A stretch of DNA of 54,511 nt from assembly GCA_964448395.1 (NCBI GenBank), contig CAYUWM010000003.1:1-54511 (forward strand), written 5' to 3'. This document shows, piece by piece, positions 7,886 through 17,700 of this stretch. The stretch comes from CAYUWM01 sp964448395. Lineage in GTDB: Bacteria > Chloroflexota > Dehalococcoidia > E44-bin15. Below the pieces are notes generated by a model that saw nothing but the letters and a program-made list of their open reading frames with translations, made no database searches and had not been told where the DNA came from. Numbering within the stretch: the first letter of the stretch is position 1; every line of letters begins with the position of its first letter. A program made the position numbers and the translations under genes.

Positions 7886-8809
7886 ATGTTCCGTGGGATT
7901 GGTGAATGCATACACATAATCAATAAGGAACTCAGGGCTGCCATCGAGGGCCGGGACAAAGCCTTCGTTCAGGGTCTGGCGAAGCGGCAGGTGGAATGCG
8001 GGGCGAAGATACTCGACCTGAACATCGGCCCCCAGAAGAAGGCCGGGCCCGAGGTGATGGACTGGCTGGTGAAAACCGTTCAGGAGGCGGTCGATGTGCC
8101 TCTGTCATTAGATACCACCAATGCCGAGGCCATTGAGGCCGGCCTCAAGGCGTGCAAGCAGCAACCCATCATCAACAGCACCAACGCAGACCCGGCACGC
8201 ACGGGCGTTCTGTTTCCCCTGGCAGCGAAGTACGATGCTAATATCATCATCCTCACCCTGCGCGCCACCGGCCTGCCGGTGAGCGCCGACGCCAGGGTGG
8301 GGATCCTGGTCGAGGACCTGCTTCCGGCCGCCGAGGAGGCCGGTGTCAAGGTGGAGAACCTGTATGTCGACCCCCTGGCGATGACGGTGAACGGCACCCA
8401 GGAGCATGCCCCGGAGGTGGTCCAAGCAACCTTCATCACCAGGCAGATGATGGACCCCCCACTGCACATGACCTGCGGGCTCTCCAACGTCTCCAACGGC
8501 GCCCCCGAGGATGTGAGGAAGGTGCTCAACCGCGTTTACCTGGTCATGCTGATGGGGGCCGGCATGGATACCGCCATCCTCGATCCATTCGACGAACAAT
8601 TAATGAAGGCCGTCGACATCGTGGAGAACCGCGATGAGTCAACGCCTCTGGGGAAGATATACCTGGCGCTGGCGGATGCCTGTGCCACCGCTGAGGACTT
8701 CGACACCTCGATGTGCGATATGAACGACCCCCAGCAGGCCGAGGTGGCCAAGACCTACCGCATACTTACCAATAAGCTGATATACGCCCACAACTATCTG
8801 AAATTATAG
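7886..8809 (+). CDS. acsE: Methyltetrahydrofolate:corrinoid iron-sulfur protein methyltransferase
   Basis: Transfers the methyl group from methyl-tetrahydrofolate to the AcsCD cobalt. It is a TIM barrel of the pterin-binding family. Recognisable family stretches are ILDLNIGPQ (about residues 41-49), SLDTTNAEAIEAGL, INSTNADP and LSNVSNGAP. A strong AAGGAGG site precedes the ATG. At 307 residues it is about 45 longer than the Moorella enzyme (262); the extra part is a helical C-terminal tail after about residue 260. Its stop overlaps the 3' end of mutL on the other strand by six bases, so the operon ends here with no visible terminator. Confidence 0.94.
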   Translation: MFRGIGECIHIINKELRAAIEGRDKAFVQGLAKRQVECGAKILDLNIGPQKKAGPEVMDWLVKTVQEAVDVPLSLDTTNAEAIEAGLKACKQQPIINSTNADPARTGVLFPLAAKYDANIIILTLRATGLPVSADARVGILVEDLLPAAEEAGVKVENLYVDPLAMTVNGTQEHAPEVVQATFITRQMMDPPLHMTCGLSNVSNGAPEDVRKVLNRVYLVMLMGAGMDTAILDPFDEQLMKAVDIVENRDESTPLGKIYLALADACATAEDFDTSMCDMNDPQQAEVAKTYRILTNKLIYAHNYLKL

Positions 8810-10546
8810 CGACCGCCCGAACTCCCGCTCCAGCTGGGACGAGGTGAATCTTATCATTGTCGGCCTCCCGTGGGGGCACGTCTGCGGTGAGGCCGACTGC
8901 TCCAGATCGAACACCAACTGGCCTATCTCTTCCGCACTCAGTACCTGACCGGCTTTCACCGCGCTGTGGCAGGCGATAGAAGCGACGATCCGGTCCTCTC
9001 TTTCGCCGTCGCCCTTCTCCTCGATGAGGCAGTCCAGTATCTCGCCCACCGCCTGCGGGATATCCCCTTCTCCCAGCACTGAGGGTACGGCGCGCAGTAA
9101 GTAGGTGCGCTGGCCGAACGGCTCGAAGGCGAACCCGTAGGAGCTCAGGATATCGCCGCTGGCCTCGATTATCTCCTCCTGCCGCGGTGTGACCTCCAGG
9201 GTCAGCGGGGCCAGCATGCCCTGCACCTCCACCTCCATTCCCGCGTGCTGTCTGCGCACTTGCTCGAACAGAATCCGCTCGTGGGCAGCGTGCTGGTCTA
9301 TCAGATACAGCCCGTCAGGACCCTCAGCGATGATATAGGTCGCCGCCAGCTGTCCCAGAACCCGCAGGATGGGCAGCTGCGAGCCCGACGAAAGCCCTGC
9401 CGTGGCCTGGCAGCTATCAGATCGGCCATCCGCTTCAGGCCCACCGAACAATTCTGCCTGTATGGTCTTCGCCGACGGATGCCCTTTGTACGGGATCGAT
9501 GTATGCATTCCAGCCATTCCGGGGATTCCCACAGCCCGGGGATGCCTGCTCATCTGGGGAACTGTGGCCTCGCTCACCAGGACGGAGCGTACGGCCCGCT
9601 GGACTGCGGTGAAGACCCCCTGTTCGTCGCGGAACTTGACCTCTGTCTTGGACGGATGCACATTGACATCTATATCCTGATTGGGTACAGAGATACCGAG
9701 CACGGCAATTGGGTGTCTGCCCGTCATCAGCAGCCCTTTATAGGCATCCAGGGTAGCGCGGGCGAGGAGGCGGCTGTTGACCCAACGCCGATTGACGAAG
9801 AAGCTCAGATAGGCACGGCTGGAACGGGATATCGAAGGCGTGCTTACATATCCTCTGACTGGGGAACCCGTCTCTCCAACCGGGATCATCGCCTCGGCGG
9901 TCTTCAGTCCATAGACCTCTATCAGCACATCATAAAGCTCACCGCCGCCCGGGGTTTGCAGCACCGCACGGCCGTCGAGGTGCAGGCTGAACCTCACCTC
10001 GGGGAAGGCTATGCTGTACTGAGCCACGAGGTTTGAGATATGACCGCTCTCGGTATTGGTCGACTTGAGGAACTTGAGACGGGCGGGTACATTCTGAAAC
10101 AGATCGCGCACGGTAACCGATGTGCCCTTGGGACAAGCCCGCTCTCCCGATTCGACCGTCGAACCGCTCTCAATGCTTAAAAACGTTCCAGCGATTTCAT
10201 CCAGTGTCCGGGTCAGCACCTCGACCCGGGCCACGGCGGCGATGCTGGGCAGCGCCTCGCCCCTGAAACCCAGGCTCAAGATCGCGTCGAGGTCAGATAA
10301 ATTGCTGATCTTGCTGGTGGCGTGACGCTGGAAGGCGAGGGATACTTCAGCAGCAGGCATGCCGCTGCCGTTGTCGGTCACCCTGACCAGCTTCACTCCA
10401 CCGCCGCGCGCCTCGACCAAGATCTGGGTAGCACCAGCATCGAGGGAGTTCTCTATCAGCTCCTTAACCACCGAGGCCGGCCGCTCCACCACTTCGCCTG
10501 CAGCGATCTGGGAGACCACCTCGGGCGCTAGGACCTGGATGGGCAT
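8804..10546 (-). CDS. mutL: DNA mismatch repair protein MutL (endonuclease type)
   Basis: Couples MutS mismatch recognition to strand incision. The N-terminal GHKL ATPase has ELIENSLDAGA, DNGSGM and GFRGEAL in the first 110 residues. The C-terminal part carries the metal-binding nuclease motif DQHAAHERILFE near residue 417, which fits DQHA(x)2E(x)4E, and the zinc-site motif CPHGRPT near the end. This MutL therefore should nick DNA itself, as expected for bacteria without MutH. At 580 residues it is of normal length. It lies seven bases after a zinc-ribbon gene and in one direction with mutS, with three small genes between them. Confidence 0.96.
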   Translation of the reverse strand: MPIQVLAPEVVSQIAAGEVVERPASVVKELIENSLDAGATQILVEARGGGVKLVRVTDNGSGMPAAEVSLAFQRHATSKISNLSDLDAILSLGFRGEALPSIAAVARVEVLTRTLDEIAGTFLSIESGSTVESGERACPKGTSVTVRDLFQNVPARLKFLKSTNTESGHISNLVAQYSIAFPEVRFSLHLDGRAVLQTPGGGELYDVLIEVYGLKTAEAMIPVGETGSPVRGYVSTPSISRSSRAYLSFFVNRRWVNSRLLARATLDAYKGLLMTGRHPIAVLGISVPNQDIDVNVHPSKTEVKFRDEQGVFTAVQRAVRSVLVSEATVPQMSRHPRAVGIPGMAGMHTSIPYKGHPSAKTIQAELFGGPEADGRSDSCQATAGLSSGSQLPILRVLGQLAATYIIAEGPDGLYLIDQHAAHERILFEQVRRQHAGMEVEVQGMLAPLTLEVTPRQEEIIEASGDILSSYGFAFEPFGQRTYLLRAVPSVLGEGDIPQAVGEILDCLIEEKGDGEREDRIVASIACHSAVKAGQVLSAEEIGQLVFDLEQSASPQTCPHGRPTMIRFTSSQLEREFGRSL

Positions 10547-10553
10547 GAAGGGC

Positions 10554-10757
10554 TCACATTATCCACTTGGCGCCCTGGAAGAAGAACTGGGAGTGGCCGC
10601 AATCCTTGCAGATGTAGACATCAAACCTATAGTCGGGGCCCATAAAGCCGAGCTTGCCGTGCATGGAAAACTCCTCCCCCTTGATATTCCCGCACCCGCA
10701 CTTGGCGCACTTGGTCGGTACTACGTCTTCCCTACTCGGTAAATCCATTAATATCAC
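10554..10757 (-). CDS. Small zinc-ribbon protein, copy 1
   Basis: A 67-residue protein with two cysteine pairs, CAKCG and CKDCG, about 30 residues apart: a zinc ribbon. The core GKLGFMGPDYRFDVYICKDC is nearly identical to the neighbouring gene. The pattern resembles COG3478-type predicted nucleic-acid-binding zinc ribbons, but no partner is known. It ends seven bases before mutL, so co-expression with mismatch repair is likely. Alternative: a metal-storage or redox role. Shape certain, function unknown. Confidence 0.7.
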   Translation of the reverse strand: MILMDLPSREDVVPTKCAKCGCGNIKGEEFSMHGKLGFMGPDYRFDVYICKDCGHSQFFFQGAKWIM

Positions 10758-10799
10758 CCCTCGCAGATTGCCCCGAGGTGGGTTTGTGCATCATGGCCT

Positions 10800-10994
10800 C
10801 TACCGTATCCACTTGGCCCCCTGGAAGAAGAATTCGGAATGGCCGCAGTTCTTGCAGATGTAGACATCGAATCTATAGGCGGGCCCCATAAAGCCAAGCT
10901 TGCCGTACACCGAAAACTCCTCCCGCTTCAGTTCCTCGTTGCCGCACTTGGCGCATTTCTTTGGTATTACGTCCGCCTTATTCGACTTCGCCAT
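10800..10994 (-). CDS. Small zinc-ribbon protein, copy 2
   Basis: A 64-residue paralogue of the gene at 10554-10757, with CAKCG and CKNCG and the same C-terminal FFFQGAKW. Identity extends to the DNA (for example both copies share the stretches around 10560-10640 and 10806-10886), so this is a fairly recent tandem duplication with a 42-base spacer. The N-terminus differs (basic, MAKSNKADVIPKK). It lies 16 bases after the membrane protein gene at 11011-11571. Confidence 0.7.
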   Translation of the reverse strand: MAKSNKADVIPKKCAKCGNEELKREEFSVYGKLGFMGPAYRFDVYICKNCGHSEFFFQGAKWIR

Positions 10995-11010
10995 TCGATC
11001 ACCTCATCCC

Positions 11011-11571
11011 TTATGGTGCATTATTATAATCGCCTTTTAGCCTTTTGTATAGCGTATTTATACGTTTGAGGCTGTTTTGCCAATAGCTCAATGACAGCGA
11101 TATGGCAAACACCAGCCCCAGCACAGCAGCCAGGATAACAAGGTAGAACCCGATACCGAGGGTTCCGCTCTGATCCAGGCCGAGTATATGAGGGATGAAC
11201 CATATTACACCGACCACAGCGACCGCCGCGCCGGCACATGCACCCATAGCGACAGCCAGCCTCACACGCTTCCCCCACCTGTCGGCAAGATATGCATTGA
11301 CAGCGGGTATCATACCGATAATCATCAACGCCCCGCACAAGGCCATCAGGCCGCCGCCCGCCAGCACCAGGTACGGCTCGGGGAAGGTCTCCCCCAGCGA
11401 ACGGGCCCATATGATCAGCCGCCACCCGGCTACGGGCAGCACCAGGTCGTCATAGAGCGGGACTATGACCCACGTCAGGAACACCCCCACTATCGCCGAT
11501 ATGCCGCAGGCGAGAAGCGAGGGCGGCCCGATCATCGCCATCGTTATATCATGAATATTTATATTACGCAT
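11011..11571 (-). CDS. Four-helix membrane protein of unknown function
   Basis: A 186-residue protein with four clear hydrophobic segments (about residues 14-36, 65-90, 102-128 and 138-162) and a basic C-terminal tail. I recognise no family and no catalytic motif. It lies between mutS (71 bases upstream) and the zinc-ribbon pair (16 bases downstream) on the same strand, so it probably shares their transcript. A link to DNA repair is not implied by the sequence itself. Confidence 0.6.
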   Translation of the reverse strand: MRNINIHDITMAMIGPPSLLACGISAIVGVFLTWVIVPLYDDLVLPVAGWRLIIWARSLGETFPEPYLVLAGGGLMALCGALMIIGMIPAVNAYLADRWGKRVRLAVAMGACAGAAVAVVGVIWFIPHILGLDQSGTLGIGFYLVILAAVLGLVFAISLSLSYWQNSLKRINTLYKRLKGDYNNAP

Positions 11572-11642
11572 GCTTCACCCCCGCTTCGGTCTATATTTAA
11601 TAGCCTCACGCGACCCTCACGCCCCCCGGTGACGGATATCCA

Positions 11643-14210
11643 TCACTCCTTCGCCTTCTGCCTCAGTTCGTACAGCTTGTTCAGCGCCTCCAGCGGGGTC
11701 ATGGAATCCAAATCGAGTTTCGATATCTCGTCCGCCACCGGCGATGGCCCCGCGGGTATCAACGGTAGCTGCTGCTGCGATGCTTTTCGATCCCGGCGAT
11801 GGCCGTTCCGCTGTCGATTATCTTCGAGTGTGGTCAGCACCTCCTCAGCGCGGTGGATCACCGAGCGCGGCAATCCGGCGAGCTGCGCCACATGGATGCC
11901 GTAGCTCTTATCGGCGCCCCCGGGGACCACCCGGCGCAGGAACACCACCTTGCCGCCCTCCTCGGAAACCGCGACGTTGTAGTTCTTGACCCGCGGCAGG
12001 GTCCCGGCCAGCTCCACCAGCTCGTGGTAGTGGGTGGCGAAGATGGTCTTGGCGCCCATCTTGGGCTGGTTGTGGATGTACTCCGCCACCGCCTGCGCGA
12101 TGGAGATGCCGTCGTAGGTGCTGGTGCCCCGCCCGATCTCGTCCAGTATCACCAGTGAGCGCGGGGTGGCATGGTTCAGGATGCTGGCGGTCTCCTCCAT
12201 CTCCACCATGAATGTCGAGCGGCCCGCCGCCAGCTCGTCCTGGGCGCCGACGCGGGTGAAGATGCGGTCGACGATGCCGATGGCGGCCGAGTCGGCGGGG
12301 ACGAAGCTGCCGACCTGCGCCAGCAGCACGATGAGAGCCACCTGCCTCAGGTACGTCGATTTGCCCGCCATGTTGGGGCCGGTGAGGATCACCAGCTGGT
12401 CGCCCTTGCTCGACAGGTGGGTATCGTTGGGGACGAACGGCTCGTCCGCCAGCATGCGCTCCACCACCGGATGGCGACCGCCGGTGATGGCGATGGTGTC
12501 TCCATCGTCGAGACTTGGCCTTACGTATCCGTATGCGGCGGCAACCTCGCCCAGGGCCGATAGGACATCGATCTGCGCCAGCGCCGATGCCGTATCCATG
12601 ACATGATTCGACCAGCCAGCCACCTGCGCCGTCACCTGACGGAAGATGCCGCCCTCCAGCTCGGCCAGCCGCTCCTGCGCGTTCAGTATCAGCGATTCGT
12701 ACTCCTTGAGCTGGGGGGTGAAGAACCGCTCGGCGTTCACCAGCGTCTGCTTGCGGATGTAGTCCTCGGGCACCTGCGGCAGGTTGGGATTGGACACCTC
12801 TATATAGTAGCCGAAGACCCGGTTGTAGCCCACCTTGAGGTTCCTGATCCCCGTCCGCTCCCTTTCCTCCCGCTCCAGGTTCGAGAGGTGCTTCCTGGCG
12901 TCGCGCGATGCTGTGCGGATACCGTCCAGCTCCGGCGAGAAGCCCGGCTTTATCACCCCTTCCCCCAGGTTCTGCGGCGGCTCCTCCGCTATCGCGCCGG
13001 CGATAAGCTCGACGACTTCGTCACAGGGCTTCAAGCCTTTCATCAGGTATCCTATCGGCGATGATTCTTCCTGCTGCAGCGCCTCCTTGAGTCCGGCGCT
13101 CACTTCCAGGCTGCGTCTCAGGCTCACCAGCTCCCGCGGGGTGGCTATCGAACCCCTCACGCGGTTGATCAGCCTCTCTAAATCGGCTATCTGCCCCAGC
13201 GATGCGGCGGCCTTCTTCCTACGCCCTGCACTGCTATAGAACCATCCCACCGCATCCAGTCTCTTATCCAGTTCTGTTATGTCAAGCAATGGCTGCCCCA
13301 GCCACCTCCGCAGCAGCCTGCCGCCCATGGAGGTCTTTGTCATGTCGATAACGGAGAGGAGAGAGCCCGCCACCCCCTGGCGAAAGGTTGAAAACAGCTC
13401 CAGGTTGCGCCGCGTCTGCGGGTCGAGGTTCATGAACGATTCGGTGCTGTAGGTAGCGAGGCCTCCCAGTTGCCCCAGAGCGCCCTTCTGCGTCTCGCCG
13501 AGGTAGTGCGCGATCGCCCCCGCCGCGCCCGTCGCCATCGGCAGATGCTCACAGCCGTAACCCTCGAGCGACGAGGTGCCGAAGTGCTCCAGCAGCAGCC
13601 GGCGGGCGGTATCCGCCTCGAACCACTGGCCATCGACAGGTGTTACCGTGATGTTACTGGCAATGAGGTACGAGAGGTCGGACTCGCGCAGCGCGAGAAT
13701 CTCCGCAGGCCGCAGCCGCTCCAGCTCCGCCGCCGCGCGATCGACCGGCATCTGGGTGGTGCGGAACTCGCTGGTGGTGATATCCACATGGGCGATGCCG
13801 ACCTGCTCCCCATCCGATACCAAGGCTGCGAGGTAGTTGTTGGCATTGCCCTCCAGCAGCCCCGGCTCCACCACCGTGCCCGGCGTGACGACGCGAACCA
13901 CGTCCCTCTCCACCAGACCTTTCTCCCTGGGGTCGCTGAGCTGCTCGCAGATGGCCACCTTGTAGCCCCGGTTTATCAGCCGCGCCAGGTAGTTATCCAG
14001 CGCGTGGTGAGGGATGCCCGCCAGCGGGACGCGGTTGCCCTTGCCCATCTCCCGCGAGGTGAGCACTATCTCCAGCTCCCGCGAGACGGTTTTGGCATCC
14101 TCGTCGAACGTCTCGTAGAAGTCGCCGAGGCGGAATAGCACCAGCGCCTCGGGATACCTCTGCTTGACCCTGAGGTACTGCTGCCGCAGCGGGGTCATAC
14201 TTTCACCCAT
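11643..14210 (-). CDS. mutS: DNA mismatch repair protein MutS
   Basis: Recognises mismatches and recruits MutL. The N-terminal mismatch-binding domain has the Phe-x-Glu element in GDFYETF near residue 30. The ATPase has Walker A GPNMAGKST near residue 610 and Walker B VILDEIGRGTSTYDG. At 855 residues it is the usual MutS1 size. The reading frame opens at 14210, but a second ATG four codons in (14198), preceded by GGTGA, is an equally likely start. First gene of a minus-strand run that ends with mutL. Confidence 0.97.
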   Translation of the reverse strand: MGESMTPLRQQYLRVKQRYPEALVLFRLGDFYETFDEDAKTVSRELEIVLTSREMGKGNRVPLAGIPHHALDNYLARLINRGYKVAICEQLSDPREKGLVERDVVRVVTPGTVVEPGLLEGNANNYLAALVSDGEQVGIAHVDITTSEFRTTQMPVDRAAAELERLRPAEILALRESDLSYLIASNITVTPVDGQWFEADTARRLLLEHFGTSSLEGYGCEHLPMATGAAGAIAHYLGETQKGALGQLGGLATYSTESFMNLDPQTRRNLELFSTFRQGVAGSLLSVIDMTKTSMGGRLLRRWLGQPLLDITELDKRLDAVGWFYSSAGRRKKAAASLGQIADLERLINRVRGSIATPRELVSLRRSLEVSAGLKEALQQEESSPIGYLMKGLKPCDEVVELIAGAIAEEPPQNLGEGVIKPGFSPELDGIRTASRDARKHLSNLEREERERTGIRNLKVGYNRVFGYYIEVSNPNLPQVPEDYIRKQTLVNAERFFTPQLKEYESLILNAQERLAELEGGIFRQVTAQVAGWSNHVMDTASALAQIDVLSALGEVAAAYGYVRPSLDDGDTIAITGGRHPVVERMLADEPFVPNDTHLSSKGDQLVILTGPNMAGKSTYLRQVALIVLLAQVGSFVPADSAAIGIVDRIFTRVGAQDELAAGRSTFMVEMEETASILNHATPRSLVILDEIGRGTSTYDGISIAQAVAEYIHNQPKMGAKTIFATHYHELVELAGTLPRVKNYNVAVSEEGGKVVFLRRVVPGGADKSYGIHVAQLAGLPRSVIHRAEEVLTTLEDNRQRNGHRRDRKASQQQLPLIPAGPSPVADEISKLDLDSMTPLEALNKLYELRQKAKE

Positions 14211-14240
14211 TACGATGACGCCTTTATCGGTCTTGGGGCT

Positions 14241-14270
14241 ATTCTACTAATTCTAGCCATCTAAAGTAAA
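14241..14270 (-). promoter_or_regulatory. Possible mutS promoter
   Basis: On the minus strand TTTACT (14265-14270) and TAGAAT (14241-14246) lie 18 bases apart, about 30 bases upstream of mutS. Moderate match only. Confidence 0.35.
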
Positions 14271-14322
14271 TACGGTAACAGTCGAACTCATAAAATGAAA
14301 ATGGGAGCTAATTCTGCTCTGT

Positions 14323-14697
14323 TCAGGACATGTCCCTGGAGAGTCTCCAGGAGTAGAGCAGCAGCAGGCCGCCAATTAGGTACGGCAGGCCTATCATTGT
14401 CCAGGCGAAAAAGTGACCGTGCCCGGCGCAGACGCCTATGTGGATGCCCAGGCCGATGGATACCAGTACGAGCATTATGCCGGCGCGGCGCAGCCGGTAC
14501 CACGACAGGATGCAGGCATCGAACGCTACAACCTGCAGCAGGAACAGTAACACACCTGCCGCCTCGATAGGCTCCCCGCCGTCGATAATCGCACCACCGA
14601 CCAGGAACAACAGGAAGAGTACCGACTCGATAAGGGCTATGGTACGCCCAACCCGCTTCGACCACTTCGCCAGGCGATACCGTTTATCCGCCGACAT
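14323..14697 (-). CDS. Small four-helix membrane protein, unknown
   Basis: A 124-residue protein with a basic start (RYRLAKWSKRVGR) and four hydrophobic segments at about 19-38, 44-62, 70-87 and 95-117. A conserved-looking GHGHFFAW motif sits in the last loop. I do not recognise the family with certainty; it looks like the small membrane proteins common in Chloroflexota and archaea. It follows the formate dehydrogenase gene by 100 bases on the same strand and precedes mutS by 112. Confidence 0.5.
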   Translation of the reverse strand: MSADKRYRLAKWSKRVGRTIALIESVLFLLFLVGGAIIDGGEPIEAAGVLLFLLQVVAFDACILSWYRLRRAGIMLVLVSIGLGIHIGVCAGHGHFFAWTMIGLPYLIGGLLLLYSWRLSRDMS

Positions 14698-14797
14698 TTG
14701 CTGAATCCTCTATAAAATAACAGGAACACTGCTTGCGATGCAAACGGTGACCAGAGCTACTGTATAGCCCAGATGCGATGGATCAGTGGTTCTCCGA

Positions 14798-17700
14798 TTA
14801 CTCTACCTTCTCCACCCGCACCGCGGCCACCTTGAGCTCGGGTATCTTGGACACCGGGTCGAGTGCGGGGTTGGTCAGCAGGTTGGTCCTCGTCTCGGTG
14901 AAGTGGAAGCTCATCGTTATCACCCCGACCGGGGTGACATCGGTTACCCTGGTTCTGGCCTTGACCTCGCCCCGGCGCGAGAGCACCCGCACCCACTCGC
15001 CGTCCTCGACCCCTAGCCTGCCGGCATCCTCCGGGTTCATCTGCACCCGCTCCTCGCCATCGAGGAAGTTGAGCCCCTTCACCTTGCGGGTCATGGTACC
15101 GGTGTGGAACTGGTACGGGCTGCGCTCCATGGTGAGTATCAACGGGTAGTCATCGTCGGGCTGCTCCGCAGGTGGTCGATACTCCAGAGGTATAAACTTC
15201 CCCTTACCCCGGGTGAACATGCCAATATGCAGAATGGGGGTGCCGGGGTAGTCATCCAGCGGGCAGGGCCACTGCAGCCCGCCCTCTCTCTCCAGGCGCC
15301 CGTGGCTTATGCCGCCGTATGACGGGGCGACATCGGCGATCTCCTCCATTACCTGTGACGGGTGTTCGAAATCGAAGCCCTCGCCGCCGAGCCGTTTGGC
15401 GATCTCACACGTGATCCACCAGTCGGGCTGTGACCTGCCCCGGGGNNNNNNNNNNNNNNNNNNNNNNNNNNNNNNNNNNNNNNNNNNNNNNNNNNNNNNN
15501 NNNNNNNNNNNNNNNNNNNNNNNNNNNNNNNNNNNNNNNNNNNNNCCGCGCAGGGGGTTCACCCCGCTCGACGGCTTGCCGATGTTGCCGGTGAGCATCG
15601 CCAGGTTGGCGGTTGCGATCACGTTATCGGTGCCGTGGGAGTGCTGGGTTATCCCCATGCCGTACAGGATACTCGCCGGGCCGTTCCGGGCGTAGACGCG
15701 AGCCGCCTCGGCTATCTTGTCGGCGGTGACACCGGTTATCTGCGAAACCGTATCCAGATCGAAAGCCCCGAGCGACTTCTCGAACTCGTCGAAGTTCTCG
15801 CACCTCTTCTCGATGAAAGCGGTATCGGCCAGCCCTTCGTCCATTATAACCCGCATCATCCCCATCAGCAGGGCGACGTCGCTACCCGGTCGGTGGCGCA
15901 GCCAGACGGTGGCGAAGCGGCACAGGTCTATCGAGCGGGGGTTGGCCACGATGAGTTTGGCGCCCTTTCTCACCGCCTGCTTTACGTCGGCCCCGATAAC
16001 CGGATGGTCATCGGTGGTGTTGGTGCCTATGGCCAGGATACACCCGGCATCGGCGATCTCGGCTATGGAGTTGGTCATCGACCCGCTCCCGAAGCTTTGG
16101 ACCAGACCGGCCACAGTGGGGGCGTGTCAGAGGCGGGCGCAGTGATCCACGTTGTTGGTGCCCATCACCACGCGGGCGAACTTCTGGATGAGGTAGTTCT
16201 CCTCGTTGGTGCACTTGGCGGAGGCGATGGCGGCGAACTGTTCGCCCTTATACTTGGACAGCCTGTCGGCGACCAGATCGAGCGCCTCGTCCCACTCTGC
16301 TTCGACGAACTTACCGTCTTTCTTTATCAGCGGCACTGTCAGCCGATCTTTATGGTTCACGAACTCGGGGATGCCGAATCTTCCCTTCACGCACAGCCGG
16401 CCCCGGTTAGCCGGATTGCCCTCCTCAGCGCGCACGCTGACCACCGCATCGCCGATGGTGCCCAGCATGATACCGCAGCCCACACCGCAATAGGGACAGA
16501 CAGAGATGACCTCCTCCAGCGGCGGCAGCCGGTCCTTGGCGGCAAGCGCCCCCACCGGACAGCTGGCCACGCACTGGCCGCAGGACTCACAGTTGGTGTT
16601 AAGCAGCGATTCGGCGTAAGGCGGCACCTGCACCCGGTAGCAGAAGCTGATCGCGCCGACGTTCTGCACATCGAGGCACGTCCGCACGCAGCGAACACAG
16701 GCGATGCACTTGTTGGCATCGATCTCGATGAAGGGGTGCGACTTATCGACGCGATAGAGCTGCTCCGTTCGCCGGTCGGGGGTGTCCGGCACCCCGTATT
16801 CGGCGGCCAGCCGGCGCAGGTCACAGTAGTCCACCGCCTTGCAGCCGCAGGACAGGCAGCGCTGCGCCTCCGCCCTCGCCATCTCCTCAGTGTAGCCCAA
16901 CTCCATCTCCTCGAAATTGTCCCGCCTCTCCATCGGCCTGAGCCTCGGCATCTCCCGCCTCGGCTGGTGCTCCACGTCGGCGAACTCGGCCCTGTCGATC
17001 TCATCGAGCCTGCCCTTGCTCCAGTTGAACGGTTGAACCTCGCCTTCTAGCGATACACCCCTCAAATAGCGGTCGATGGATACTGCCGCCTTTCTCCCCT
17101 GCGCCATGGCATCCACCGCCCGCGCCGGGCCGGTTACCGCATCGCCACCGGCGAACACCCCTTTCATGCCGGTCTGCAGGGTAACAGCGTCAGCCACGAT
17201 CACATTCCCCCTGGCCACTTCGATGCTACCCCGATCGGACGCTGCTTTCTCCGCTTCCACAAACGATATGTCAGGGGTCTGACCGATGGCGGCGATAACG
17301 GTATCGACCGGCAGGGTGAACTCGGAACCCGGTATCGGCTCCGGCCGGCGCCGCCCGCTATCGTCGGGCTCGCCCAGTGCCATCTCGATGCAGGCAAGGC
17401 CGCTCACCTTGCCGTCCTTGCCGATTATCCCCGCCGGGGCCGCCAGGAAGTGAAGCCTGACATCTTCCTCCTCCGCCTCCTCGATCTCCCAATCGCTGGC
17501 GGGCATCTCCGCCCGCGAGCGGCGGTAAACGATAGTGACCTCCTCAGCACCCAGTCGCAGGGCGGTGCGCGCCGCGTCGATGGCGGTGTTGCCCCCGCCG
17601 ATCACCGCCACCTTCTTGCCTATTTTCGTCGGCTGCCCCATAGCCGCAGCACGCAGAAAATCGGTGCCGGGAAGCACGCCTTCAAGCTCTTCCCCGTCAA

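Noticed and set aside
16127..16129. In-frame TGA read as a pseudogene or frameshift in formate dehydrogenase
   Set aside because: The codon falls exactly at the Sec/Cys active-site position, is followed by a SECIS hairpin, and the frame continues unchanged.
15635..17050. A 471-codon plus-strand open frame
   Set aside because: Lies entirely opposite the formate dehydrogenase catalytic region; the sequence is low-complexity and has no ribosome site.
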